Part shown: positions 1 to 7,041 of the stretch, in pieces
How positions within the stretch are numbered: position 1 is the stretch's first letter
Layout of the letters: the number at the start of each line of letters is the position of its first letter
Assembly: GCA_964452575.1 (NCBI GenBank)
Contig: CAYVMN010000106.1
Span: forward strand, 1-15,866
DNA length: 15,866 nucleotides
Direction of reading: 5' to 3'
From: CAYVMN01 sp964452575
Lineage (GTDB): Bacteria; Desulfobacterota; DSM-4660; Desulfatiglandales; Desulfatiglandaceae
Made by a program: the position numbers and the translations under genes
The notes under the pieces: generated by a model
Databases searched by the model: none
What the model saw: the letters and a program-made list of their open reading frames with translations, nothing else
What the model was told of the DNA's origin: nothing

Positions 1-37
1 GCATGTTCACTATAGCATCCTTCAGCTTCTCAAGCAT
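1..37 (-). CDS. N-terminal start of a gene running off the left edge
   Basis: Only the first dozen codons are inside the window (MLEKLKDAIVNM, continuing past position 1). A ribosome binding site AAAGGAG at 44-50 lies 6 nt before the ATG at 37-35; a second ATG at 40-38 is possible but only 3 nt from the site. The gene follows the binding-protein gene in the same direction after about 170 nt, so it could be the tail of the liv operon or a new unit. The MLEKLKDAIV opening is reminiscent of small corrinoid methyltransferase proteins (MtbC/MttC-like), but twelve residues cannot establish this. Confidence refers to its being a real gene start. Confidence 0.5.
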   Translation of the reverse strand, partial: MLEKLKDAIVNM

Positions 38-40
38 CAT

Positions 41-208
41 ACGCTCCTTTTCACACCGCATGCGGCCCTATGGCTGGAAAAAGGACACTTCACAAAGAGA
101 AAAGTCCCGGCACGGTCATCCGCGACCAGCCGGCCTTCTCTTGAGAAGGCGCCCGCACCAGCGAATGTCGTCGGCTCGTGGGCCCTTCCTCTCCAATGCT
201 TACCTGGA
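41..208. other. Intergenic gap after the liv operon, with a hairpin
   Basis: No convincing gene. It contains a perfect 8-bp-stem, 2-nt-loop inverted repeat at 133-150 (GCCTTCTC-TT-GAGAAGGC) about 60 nt past the stop of the binding-protein gene, and a self-complementary CCGCATGCGG at 57-66. Neither is followed by a T-run on the minus strand, so a classical intrinsic terminator is not supported. The hairpin could be an mRNA 3' stabiliser or attenuator. Confidence 0.35.
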
Positions 209-1402
209 CTAATTGGCGGCGCCTGCGAGCCTCCATTTTCCACCCTGAATGACTACCGGCACGTAACAGCCATAGGGGAGCCCGTTGTGATTGTCAGAAG
301 AATAGTTGAAAATGCCGTTCTGGCCTACTACGTCCCTCAACTGTTCTATGTTGTCCCTGAGCTGAGCCCGTATCTTTTTTAAATCTTCATTCTTTGAGGG
401 ATCGAGTCCGGGGTCCACCTTTTCCAGGGCCATTTTCGTCAAGATGAGGGCGTCCCAGGCGTGTCCGCTATAAAGACTGAACATGCCGTACTTGTTCGTA
501 TACCTGTTGTACAGCTCCATCGCAATCTTTTTCTGGGGATCGTCCTGAGGTAAATCATTGGCCACCAGGGCCTTGAGAGACGTGCTCACAACGCCCTCTC
601 CATACTGGCCCGCCAACTTGATGAACTCGGGGCCCACAACAGCGTACTCACTGTTTATAGGGCAGGTGAGGCCCAGGTCTCTGGCGCTCTTGAGAACCAT
701 TGCCGTGTCGCCCATGTAGCCGCAGATGATCAACCCGTCCGCTCCTGAGTTCTTGATGTGGGTAATTTGGGGACTCACATCCGTGGTGCCCGGCGCGTAC
801 TTTTCGATGATAGCGGGCTTCATACCTTTTTCCTTCATCACCTCTTCAAAGGTCTCTTTGCCCGTCTGCCCGTAGGCCGTGTCTATGTAGATGTACGCAA
901 TCTTTTTCGCCCCTTTCTTGACTAGGTCGTCCACCAGAATCGGCGTGCAGGCGTCCAACTGTCTGGGAACTACGTTAAATACCCACTTCTTGGTAGGCTT
1001 CCAGATCTTCTCGCTTGCGGCATTGGCAAAGAGCACGGTCTCCCCGGCCGAAGCGGTCTCCACGCTGGCCAGGGTTGAGCCGCTGGTGGTATAGCCCAAA
1101 CAGGCGATCACCCCGTCTACCTCGATGAGCTTTTTGGTGTTTAGAACCGCCTTGGCTGGCTTGCTTTCATTGTCAAGGATTATGAGCTCGATCTCGCGGC
1201 CGTTTACCCCTCCGGCCTTGTTTATATCCTCGGCCTTCATCTTGTAAACCCGCTCCTCCGGAATCCCCAGCCCGGCAGCCCGGCCGGTGAGGTCCAGGGC
1301 CACTCCGATCTTGTAAGGCGCCGCCGCTGCGTAGGACAAAGGGGGCCACAGGAGAAGACCTGCTGCCAGGAACGCTGCTATTGTGATGACTGATTTTCTC
1401 AT
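209..1402 (-). CDS. ABC transporter periplasmic substrate-binding protein, LivK/Peripla_BP_6 type
   Basis: Periplasmic receptor that would deliver branched-chain amino acids or a related small ligand to the LivHMGF importer encoded upstream. The protein is 397 aa from the ATG at 1402, chosen because AAGGAGGA lies just upstream and the protein then opens with a clean signal peptide: MRKS, a hydrophobic stretch, and an Ala-rich cleavage region around residues 24-28. The mature protein opens with PYKIGVALDLTG, has INKAGGVNGREIELIILDN and a GYTTSGSTLA ligand loop, and is the usual length for type I periplasmic binding proteins. It is the fifth gene after livHMGF, 112 nt downstream of livF. The ligand cannot be read from sequence; members of this family also bind amides, urea or aromatic acids, so livK is not assigned as a symbol. 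Confidence 0.93.
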   Translation of the reverse strand: MRKSVITIAAFLAAGLLLWPPLSYAAAAPYKIGVALDLTGRAAGLGIPEERVYKMKAEDINKAGGVNGREIELIILDNESKPAKAVLNTKKLIEVDGVIACLGYTTSGSTLASVETASAGETVLFANAASEKIWKPTKKWVFNVVPRQLDACTPILVDDLVKKGAKKIAYIYIDTAYGQTGKETFEEVMKEKGMKPAIIEKYAPGTTDVSPQITHIKNSGADGLIICGYMGDTAMVLKSARDLGLTCPINSEYAVVGPEFIKLAGQYGEGVVSTSLKALVANDLPQDDPQKKIAMELYNRYTNKYGMFSLYSGHAWDALILTKMALEKVDPGLDPSKNEDLKKIRAQLRDNIEQLRDVVGQNGIFNYSSDNHNGLPYGCYVPVVIQGGKWRLAGAAN

Positions 1403-1478
1403 GCCTTTTCCTCCTTCTACCCTGATTATGATTCTACAAAGATCAACCAAATTCTCGTTTTGTGACCTGATTGCAGCT

Positions 1479-1490
1479 ATCACCTCCTTC
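1479..1490 (-). promoter_or_regulatory. Near-perfect Shine-Dalgarno without an obvious start codon
   Basis: The minus strand reads GAAGGAGGTGAT, an unusually complete complement to the usual 16S rRNA 3' end, inside the 112-nt gap between livF and the binding-protein gene. No ATG lies 5-10 nt downstream. The GTG inside it is too close to be served by it, and the true start of the next gene (1402) has its own AAGGAGGA. It may be a relic, a ribosome standby site, or the site for a TTG-started short peptide. Confidence 0.4.
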
Positions 1491-1514
1491 CTTGTCTCCT
1501 GCCATGGGAATCGA

Positions 1515-2288
1515 TCACCCGCCCAGATAGGCAGACTGGATGGTCTCGCTCCCGGCGATTTCTTCAGCGGTATTGGAAACCACTATCGCGCCCCTTTCCA
1601 GAACGTACACGTAGTCTGCGATCCTTACGGCGGCCCTCGCGTTCTGTTCAACCAGCAGAATGGACACGCCCAGCTCCCGGCTGATGACTTTGAGCATTTT
1701 CATCATCTCTTTGACTAGAAGCGGCGAAAGCCCCAGAGAAGGTTCATCCAGCGCCATAAGCCTTGGGTTGGACATGAGGGCCCGACCCAGTGTCAACATC
1801 TGCTGTTCCCCTCCTGAAAGGGTCTGGCACTGCTGCTTACGCCTGGCCTTCAGGACGGGGAAAAGACCGAAGATCAAGTCTCTCCTCTGTGAGAGCATCC
1901 AATCCCTCTCTGCCTTTTTCAGGGAGTACGTCCCCAACAGGAGGTTGTCCGAAACACTCATGGTCCCGAAAAGCTGCCTTCCCTCGGGAACGCTGGCAAT
2001 GCCTTTGCGGATGATTTGGCTCGGCCTCAAATTGGTTATGCATTCATTTTGAAATGTCACATCTCCTTGCCGCACTTTCAAGAGGCCTGTTAGGGCCTTG
2101 AGTAGAGTTGTCTTTCCTGCACCATTGCTCCCAAGCACTGCCGCAATCTCATTTCTCATGACCAGAAGGCAAAGCGAATCCAAGGCCTGGGCATCTCCAT
2201 AAAATGCCGAAACATCTTGAAAGATCAGGAGAGATCCGGATGTCTCCCTTTTAAGAGGCCTGTCTTTCAATTCTCTGAGTGCACTCAT
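1515..2288 (-). CDS. livF: Branched-chain amino acid ABC transporter ATP-binding protein LivF
   Basis: One of the two cytoplasmic ATPases powering the LivHM permease. It is 257 aa. Walker A GSNGAGKTT, ABC signature LSGGEQQ and Walker B LMALDEPSLGLSP are all present in order, followed by the LivF-typical LLVEQNARAA segment in the switch region, so it should be active. The short C-terminus ending near SAYLGG is normal for LivF. Its ATG overlaps the stop of livG (TGATG, one shared base), implying translational coupling. The first 20 residues (MSALRELKDRPLKRETSGSL) form a small N-terminal extension before the usual start of the ABC domain. Confidence 0.95.
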   Translation of the reverse strand: MSALRELKDRPLKRETSGSLLIFQDVSAFYGDAQALDSLCLLVMRNEIAAVLGSNGAGKTTLLKALTGLLKVRQGDVTFQNECITNLRPSQIIRKGIASVPEGRQLFGTMSVSDNLLLGTYSLKKAERDWMLSQRRDLIFGLFPVLKARRKQQCQTLSGGEQQMLTLGRALMSNPRLMALDEPSLGLSPLLVKEMMKMLKVISRELGVSILLVEQNARAAVRIADYVYVLERGAIVVSNTAEEIAGSETIQSAYLGG

Positions 2289-3082
2289 CAGGGATCTTCT
2301 TCTCCGAGATACGCCTCTATAACTTTGGGATCTCCCCGCACATCCTCCGGCGGGCCATCTGCGATCTTGCGGCCATAGTCCAGAACAATGACCCGGTCGG
2401 ATATGGACATGACAAAAGGCATGTTATGTTCCACAATCATTACCATGATCCCCTTTTCAACCAGCTTCCTGATCAGCTGCTCCAGCCTCCTGATCTCGTG
2501 GGTGGCCAGACCCCCGGCAGGCTCGTCCAGCATGGCGAGCCTGGGTTCAGTGCCTAGGGATCGAGCAATACCCAGCATCTTTCGCTCCCCAAGGGGCAGG
2601 CTGTTTACCTTTGCTCCAGCCCTTTGCTCCAGGCCTACCATCTGTAGATTCTCCATTGCCTGCTCGCGGATTCGTATTTCTTCCCTCCTGGCCCACGGCA
2701 TGCGCAAACCCGAGGAGAACAGGCCTGCTTTGCCCCTGAGGTGGCAGCCAACCATGATGTTTTCGAGCACGCTCATGTTTGTGAACAGCTCCTCCAGCTG
2801 AAAGGTCCGGCTGATGCCCAGGCTTGCCACTGTATGGGCTGAAAAGCCCGTGATAACCCGCCCCAGAAAAAATACTTCGCCTGTATCCGGGGGAAATGTT
2901 CCAGCAGTTGCGTTTATCAACGTGGTCTTACCGGCACCGTTGGGTCCGATTACGGAGACCACCCCTTCTCTGGTGAGGGAGAAGTCCACCCCGGTCAATG
3001 CCCGGATCCCGCCAAAGTTCTTCCCCAGGCCCCTGACCTCAAAGACGGCTGGATCAAGCCCTTCTTGCCGCATCTCTTCCAT
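2288..3082 (-). CDS. livG: Branched-chain amino acid ABC transporter ATP-binding protein LivG
   Basis: Second ATPase of the LivHMGF importer, about 264 aa. The reading frame is open back to 3184, but that part is antisense-like sequence inside livM; the protein-like start is the ATG at 3082 (MEEMRQEGLDPAVFEV) or the ATG at 3073, overlapping the end of livM by 29 or 20 nt. Visible motifs are Walker A GPNGAGKTT, Q-loop SRTFQLEELF, a variant signature LPLGERKMLG in place of LSGGQ (variation here is common in LivG), Walker B LAMLDEPAGGL and the switch histidine in MIVEHNMPFV. It has the C-terminal extension typical of LivG. Expression is probably coupled to livM; the SD (GGAAA, or GGAAGAG for the second start) is weak. 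Confidence 0.95.
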   Translation of the reverse strand: MEEMRQEGLDPAVFEVRGLGKNFGGIRALTGVDFSLTREGVVSVIGPNGAGKTTLINATAGTFPPDTGEVFFLGRVITGFSAHTVASLGISRTFQLEELFTNMSVLENIMVGCHLRGKAGLFSSGLRMPWARREEIRIREQAMENLQMVGLEQRAGAKVNSLPLGERKMLGIARSLGTEPRLAMLDEPAGGLATHEIRRLEQLIRKLVEKGIMVMIVEHNMPFVMSISDRVIVLDYGRKIADGPPEDVRGDPKVIEAYLGEEDP

Positions 3083-4058
3083 ACAGTTTCCGTGCGTAGC
3101 CCGAGAGTTGGTCCATCCAGCCCGTGAGCCCCTCTGGCATGAAGATGAGTACCACGATGATGAGAATGCCAAAGAAAATGGCATCTACCTCGCTGGTCAT
3201 GACCGGAAACAGTTTCCCCAGGTAGCCGTGAATCAACTCGGTGAGCCACAGGACCACAAAGGCTCCTAACAGAGCGCCCCTCAGGCTACGGATGCCTCCA
3301 ATGATGATCATCATCAGGAGCTCCACTAGCAGGGGAAAACCAAAAGAATCGGGCACTACAAAGAGGAGGTAGTAGCAGAATATGCTCCCCGAAAGGCTTG
3401 CCATGACCGCAGTGAGCACGAAGATCTGGAGCCTGTAGCGGGTCACATTTACCCCCATGCTTCTACTTGCCAACTCGCTGTCGTGGAACGACCTCATGGC
3501 CCGCCCTACCCTGGAGTCCACCAGGTTACTGCAAAACCAGTAGCATGACAGGCACAGGCCCCATGATAGGAAGTAGAAGTGAAAATCGGTCCGAAATATA
3601 AATTTACCTACGCAAAGTCCAGGGATGCCCAAAAGGCCTTCAGGCCCGCCGGTAAGGCTGGTAAGTTGGGCCGCGGCCACCTGGGCAATTATGATAATGG
3701 CGAAAGTGGCGCAAGCCAGATAAAAGCCGGACAGTCTGAGCACAGGGGCGCCCACCAGAAATGCGATAACGCCCACCCCGATTGCGGCGGCGATGATGGC
3801 CGCTATAGGGGGCAGCAGGTCCCTGGCGGAAAGTATGGCTGAGATATAGGCCCCCAGACCGAACCACGTTGGGTGGGCCAATGAGAAGAGCCCGGCCTGG
3901 CCCATAAGGAGACCCATGCCCACGGCCAGGACGCCATAGATGGCTACCAGAATCATGACGCTTATGACATAGTTGCTCCGCACGAGGACCGGGAGAAGCA
4001 GAATCGCAGCTACGAACACCAACCAGGAGACATTGATGTGGAACCTGCCCAAACTCAT
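3054..4058 (-). CDS. livM: Branched-chain amino acid ABC transporter permease LivM
   Basis: Inner-membrane permease subunit that pairs with LivH. It is 334 aa and strongly hydrophobic, with several membrane segments (for example SWLVFVAAILLLPVL near the N-terminus and AIFFGILIIVVLIFMPEGL near the C-terminus). The family hallmark GQAGLFSLAHPTWFGLGAY is present after the second segment, as is MMIIIGGIRSLRGALLGAFV. The ATG overlaps the livH stop by 4 nt (ATGA), the usual coupled arrangement, and the gene overlaps livG downstream. Length and motifs are normal for the family, with no sign of damage. Confidence 0.95.
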   Translation of the reverse strand: MSLGRFHINVSWLVFVAAILLLPVLVRSNYVISVMILVAIYGVLAVGMGLLMGQAGLFSLAHPTWFGLGAYISAILSARDLLPPIAAIIAAAIGVGVIAFLVGAPVLRLSGFYLACATFAIIIIAQVAAAQLTSLTGGPEGLLGIPGLCVGKFIFRTDFHFYFLSWGLCLSCYWFCSNLVDSRVGRAMRSFHDSELASRSMGVNVTRYRLQIFVLTAVMASLSGSIFCYYLLFVVPDSFGFPLLVELLMMIIIGGIRSLRGALLGAFVVLWLTELIHGYLGKLFPVMTSEVDAIFFGILIIVVLIFMPEGLTGWMDQLSGYARKLYGRDAARRA

Positions 4059-4933
4059 GAGTAGACTCTTTTTTTCCCGGGGGAGATTTCGATGGTCTGG
4101 AAGATGAGAAACAGCACCATGATGGCCAGGGCCAGAGCGTCCTTCCAGCCCGTGGAGACAAACCCGGCCACAAAGGCCTCAACCAGGCCCAGGGCAAGGC
4201 CGGCCAAAACCGTTCCGCCTATGCTCCAGCCCCCCACGATGGCCACCACCAGACCTTTCAGGGCTGCCATCAACCCGATATTGTATCCCGTAAATGCAAT
4301 AGGAGCGATGACGATTCCTGCCAGAGCACCCAACGCCCCTGCAAGCCCGAAGCAGAAGAGCCTGAACCTACCGACCTCCACCCCAATGAGGCTTGCCCCT
4401 AACTGGTTGATGGAAGACGCTCTCAGGGCCTTCCCGATGAGGGTCTGGTTCAGAAACAGGAGGAGCGCCACCGTGACGACGACCAGGACCCCGCTCACGA
4501 CAATGGCCTGGGGGATGAGACTTGCTCCAAGGACCACTATGGGCTTTGTGTCAATGAAGGAGCTGATGGCCCTGGTCTCCGAACCGCAGGTAAGAAGGAT
4601 GACCCCTTTTATGACCGAAGCAGAGGCGATGGTGATAAGCATGTACGTCATCTCGGTCGGATGCCTTACCGGGCGTATCACCAACCTCTCCAGGAGGACC
4701 GCCACAACGATTGTGCCGATCACGGCCAAAACAGCGGCCACGGCAAGGTTCAATCCGGACTCCACAAAGACCCAGGTTAACATACCGCCCAGCATAACGA
4801 ACTCGCCCGTGGCAAAGTTGAGGACCCCGCTTATCAGGAACACGGTGGACCAACATATGCCTACGATCGCGTATATGCTCCCGCTAGTGATGCCGGATAT
4901 GGCATATTGCAGAATCTCTGAAAAGAGCGTCAT
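4055..4933 (-). CDS. livH: Branched-chain amino acid ABC transporter permease LivH
   Basis: First gene of the operon, inner-membrane permease subunit, 292 aa from the ATG at 4933. This start was chosen over the upstream ATG at 5023 because AAAGGGACC precedes it at normal distance and the protein then opens as LivH proteins do (MTLFSEILQYAISGITSGSI, then YAIVG). The hallmark LISGVLNFATGEFVMLGG is present near residues 34-51, and the cytoplasmic-loop segment GKALRASSINQLGASLIGV is the expected EAA-like coupling region. There is a run of Ala/Gly/Val-rich membrane segments. No good sigma-70 promoter was recognised upstream, but a 44-bp dispersed repeat lies 55 nt before the start. Confidence 0.94.
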   Translation of the reverse strand: MTLFSEILQYAISGITSGSIYAIVGICWSTVFLISGVLNFATGEFVMLGGMLTWVFVESGLNLAVAAVLAVIGTIVVAVLLERLVIRPVRHPTEMTYMLITIASASVIKGVILLTCGSETRAISSFIDTKPIVVLGASLIPQAIVVSGVLVVVTVALLLFLNQTLIGKALRASSINQLGASLIGVEVGRFRLFCFGLAGALGALAGIVIAPIAFTGYNIGLMAALKGLVVAIVGGWSIGGTVLAGLALGLVEAFVAGFVSTGWKDALALAIMVLFLIFQTIEISPGKKRVYS

Positions 4934-5432
4934 TGCAGGTCCCTTTACGCTGCTCTCACAACGAAAACCGTTCCGTTCATGGGACGTGGGACATAGCTGA
5001 AGTACATATCTTATAACATCCAATCATCAAATAGTGCGAAGCCTGCTTCTACGGGGTGGAATTCCTCTCAGAGGACCTCTTTGGGGATTCCACTGGGGCA
5101 TGCATACCGTTTACCATGCTCGAATTCCTATTTCAACTATTGTCTTATGTACGGCAACCATTCCACCCCAGGAGAAGCTACCCTGCCTCTTGCGGCAAGA
5201 AAGACACATGGCTTTTTGGTGCTCTTGGAGCTTATGGGATTCTGTTGAGATTGGGAAACAAGATAGCAAGAGTTCACTTGATTTGCCAGAGTTGAGACCA
5301 TCGCGGGTTTTTAAACTCGATGATAGGTTTGTACTTGTCAAGTTATGTTGTGGGTTTGGTAATGTTGTGAGCATTTACTTCCCTCCATATGATTCCCTCT
5401 ATTCCCTTTGTAAGGGATCCGTTTAATTCATT
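4934..5432. other. Gene-free stretch upstream of livH
   Basis: About 500 bp between livH and the SEC-C gene. Open frames exist on both strands (for example 5034-5426 plus and 5111-5374 minus), but their compositions are not protein-like and none has a persuasive start. It contains the left copy of the 44-bp repeat (4988-5031), an 11-nt palindrome ACTTGTCAAGT at 5332-5342, two similar TTATGTTGTGGG/TAATGTTGTGAG words at 5343-5371, and a small hairpin around 5402-5417 (TCCCTTTGTAAGGGA) past the SEC-C gene's stop. No tRNA or riboswitch was recognised. Confidence 0.5.
4988..5031 (-). repeat. 44-bp dispersed repeat, left copy
   Basis: Ungapped match to 12096-12139 at 39 of 44 positions, in the same orientation. 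The shared core on the plus strand is TGAAGTACATA, one variable base, then CTTATAACAT. Similarity stops sharply on both sides. It lies 55 nt upstream of livH, a minus-strand gene, just as the other copy lies upstream of a minus-strand gene; strand is given in that sense. It could be a shared promoter/operator block or the terminal sequence of an element whose transposase is elsewhere. Confidence 0.85.
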
Positions 5433-5846
5433 TCATTCCATATCGTTTTGGGGTTCCAACCGGTTAGCTTCCGACAAGAACCAATCAGTGGCGTCTTGGT
5501 CAAAACCTTCATGTGACATTGCAAAACGGTAGGCCTTTCTGTAATGCTCGGCGGCCTTACTTTTTTCTCCACGGGCTTCATACACCATAGCCAATCGATC
5601 AAGGCCGTCAATCTGGTCAGGATATTCATTGAGAAGCCTCCGGGAAACGGCTTCTGCTTCATCCAATTTGTTCTGCCTTATGAGGTCCACGACGCTGTTT
5701 GACAGTTGATCGAGCTCTGTGAACACAGGGATGAACCTCTGCTTTTTGACGGGAGAGGGTCGTTTCTCTTGTGCTGATAGACAGCATTTCTTATATTTTT
5801 TTCCACTGCCGCAGGGACATGGTGCATTTCGACTTATTTTTGCCAT
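5433..5846 (-). CDS. SEC-C motif protein with TPR-like repeats
   Basis: Small (137 aa) cytoplasmic protein. Residues 1-22 are a canonical SEC-C zinc-binding motif, PCPCGSGKKYKKCC, with the metal ligands Cys10, Cys12, Cys21 and Cys22 (one Cys of the last pair can be His in SecA). Residues about 46-115 form helical TPR-like repeats (LIRQNKLDEAEAVSRRLLNE; LDRLAMVYEARGEKSKAAEH). SEC-C domains bind zinc and are found in SecA tails and many stand-alone proteins of unknown role; a chaperone or protein-interaction role is only a family-level guess. It is divergently oriented to the zinc-ribbon gene at 5892, 45 nt away. The upstream SD is weak. Appears complete. Confidence 0.85.
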   Translation of the reverse strand: MAKISRNAPCPCGSGKKYKKCCLSAQEKRPSPVKKQRFIPVFTELDQLSNSVVDLIRQNKLDEAEAVSRRLLNEYPDQIDGLDRLAMVYEARGEKSKAAEHYRKAYRFAMSHEGFDQDATDWFLSEANRLEPQNDME

Positions 5847-5891
5847 AATCCAATGCTCTCATAATTTTCTGTCAGAGACAACGGCTTTATC

Positions 5892-6503
5892 ATGCAGCTG
5901 AGATTTCCCACGGATTTATCCGCCAGAGAATACGTTCGCAAAGAGGCCTGGAGAGAGGCAAGACTTGAGATCTGCCCTCTCCACCCGGAAGGGCGGTGTA
6001 GGTTTCGTAAAAACGGCACCTACAGAAGAAAGTACCCGGAGGGAACCAAAATCCCCCGGTGGTACTGTTTCGTAGGACACTAGACGTTCAGTTTTCTTCC
6101 GGATTGTTTGTCTGCACGTTTACCCGGAACGCTAAAACAAGTTGAAAGCGTCATAGAAGAAGTCGAAAAATCACCCTCTCAAGAAGATGCTGTTCAAAGG
6201 ATTCGCCTGGATATTTTTCTCCCTGGGGCTCTTCGATGGGTTAGACGCAGGATTCTTCCCATACGATCGGCCTTAACGATGCTGATCGGGTTGATGCCTC
6301 CCATGTTTTCGACCTGTGACCCTACCTTGTCATCCTTTCGTTGTGCACTCGGCGTTACACACGTTCTTCCTGAGCTTCGTGAGCTTGCTGGACCATTTCT
6401 TCAGATCCTACCGCCTCCTTTAGGCTTTGGTCTCCTGCCGGGATCCCAAAAAAGGAAAATTTTTCATCTTCAACACAAAACGGGGACTGACCCGCCCTAT
6501 TAG
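5892..6503 (+). pseudogene. Zinc-ribbon mobile-element protein interrupted by one in-frame TAG
   Basis: One continuous reading frame of 204 codons except for an amber codon at 6081-6083. Residues 1-63 hold a zinc-ribbon-like set of ligands: Cys28 and His31 in CPLH, Cys36, then WYCFVGH with Cys59 and His63. After the TAG the frame resumes as TFSFLPDCLSARLPGTLKQV and ends in a Pro-rich tail (PPPLGFGLLPGSQ). From memory, similar proteins are read through this point as GH-R-TFSLLPD and sit beside integrase-core transposases in Deltaproteobacteria; that family memory is unverified. The intact 120-codon tail suggests a recent nonsense mutation, or less likely amber recoding. The ATG at 5892 has no strong SD. 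Its role would be target or end binding for a transposon, which is inference. Confidence 0.6.
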
Positions 6504-6538
6504 TAGGTCGTAGATTGGCTCCTAGGGGAGGAATCAGC

Positions 6539-6685
6539 ATGAAAGATACGGGAGGGCGGTCCGTTAAAGTTGGTTTCAGGATGATGGATGGATTGGTACA
6601 CCTTCCTGTCTGTCCCACATCAGATGTGAGACAAAAAGGAGTCGATCATGATCAAAAAGAAAGTCCTGGAACTCGATCGTATTAG
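6539..6685 (+). CDS. 48-codon frame with strong SD; possible transposase stump
   Basis: The ATG at 6539 is preceded by GGGGAGGA at a good distance, the best ribosome binding site in this stretch, and opens a 48-aa frame (MKDTGGRSVKVGFRMMDG, then LVHLPVCPTSD) that ends 38 nt inside the next gene in another frame. The FR..DGLVHLP segment weakly recalls the N-terminus of integrase-core transposases that, from memory, follow zinc-ribbon genes like the one just upstream (FR.GVIADLVHLP). If so, the gene was cut at about 6600-6611 by the arrival of the recombinase operon. It could equally be a leader peptide for that operon. Weak evidence in either case. Confidence 0.3.
   Translation: MKDTGGRSVKVGFRMMDGLVHLPVCPTSDVRQKGVDHDQKESPGTRSY
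6611..6633. promoter_or_regulatory. 23-bp near-perfect palindrome before the recombinase operon
   Basis: Left arm TGTC-C-CACATC, centre A at 6622, right arm GATGTG-A-GACA: 10 of 11 position pairs match, with one mismatch (6615/6629). It lies immediately upstream of the ribosome binding site (AAAAAGGAG) of the winged-helix-like gene at 6648. Plausible roles are an operator for that protein, a transcript hairpin limiting translation, or a recombinase core/terminal site. No T-run follows, so it is not an intrinsic terminator. Confidence 0.6.
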
Positions 6686-7040
6686 GCGTATTCAAGGGGG
6701 CTTCAGCTTTATCCCCCATCGGTTTCTCACCGATGGGTTTTTGGCATCTTTGAGCCAGACAGAAATCCTTCTTTACCTCTTTCTTGTCCTGGCCTCAGAC
6801 CGAAACGGACTTTCCTTTTATTCCTACGATGCCATATGCACATTGTTACAAATCACCGTAGACGATTATGTCGAAGCCAGAGATGCCTTGATCCGCAAAG
6901 ATCTGATTGCATTTGACGGCACCCTCTTTCAGTTGCTCGATTTACCTGATAAGCCCATTTTAGAAAACGCCGGGAATCCACAACGTTATAAACAATTGAA
7001 GATAAAGGAACTTGCCGATCAATCCATTGGGAGGATTTGA
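6648..7040 (+). CDS. Small winged-helix-like accessory protein of the recombinase operon
   Basis: It is 130 aa, ATG at 6648 with AAAAAGGAG 8 nt upstream. The N-terminus is basic (MIKKKVLELDRIRRIQGGFS). Residues about 30-95 read as a winged helix: a helix (LSQTEILLYLFLVLASDRNG), a second segment (SFYSYDAICTLLQITVDDYV) matching a helix-turn-helix, then EARDALIRKDLIAFDGTLFQLLDLP as recognition helix plus wing. No catalytic residues are seen. The stop is followed after one base by the GTG start of the first recombinase, so the two are translationally coupled and probably work together. It could be a repressor, a directionality factor or a replication-type initiator; the function is unknown. It is not part of the minimal three-gene description of RIT elements that I know. 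Confidence 0.8.
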   Translation: MIKKKVLELDRIRRIQGGFSFIPHRFLTDGFLASLSQTEILLYLFLVLASDRNGLSFYSYDAICTLLQITVDDYVEARDALIRKDLIAFDGTLFQLLDLPDKPILENAGNPQRYKQLKIKELADQSIGRI

Positions 7041-7041
7041 A

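Noticed and set aside
1443..1505. 20-codon minus-strand frame starting 9 nt after the livF stop
   Set aside because: Too short and its internal GAAGGAGGTGAT looks like regulatory sequence rather than coding.
3640..4197. Long minus and plus frames within livM and livH (for example 185 and 302 codons)
   Set aside because: Shadows of the GC-rich permease genes, whose own frames carry clear family motifs.
5034..5426. 130-codon plus-strand frame in the gap upstream of livH
   Set aside because: Unusual composition rich in Trp, Cys and Ser, no convincing start, no recognisable motif.
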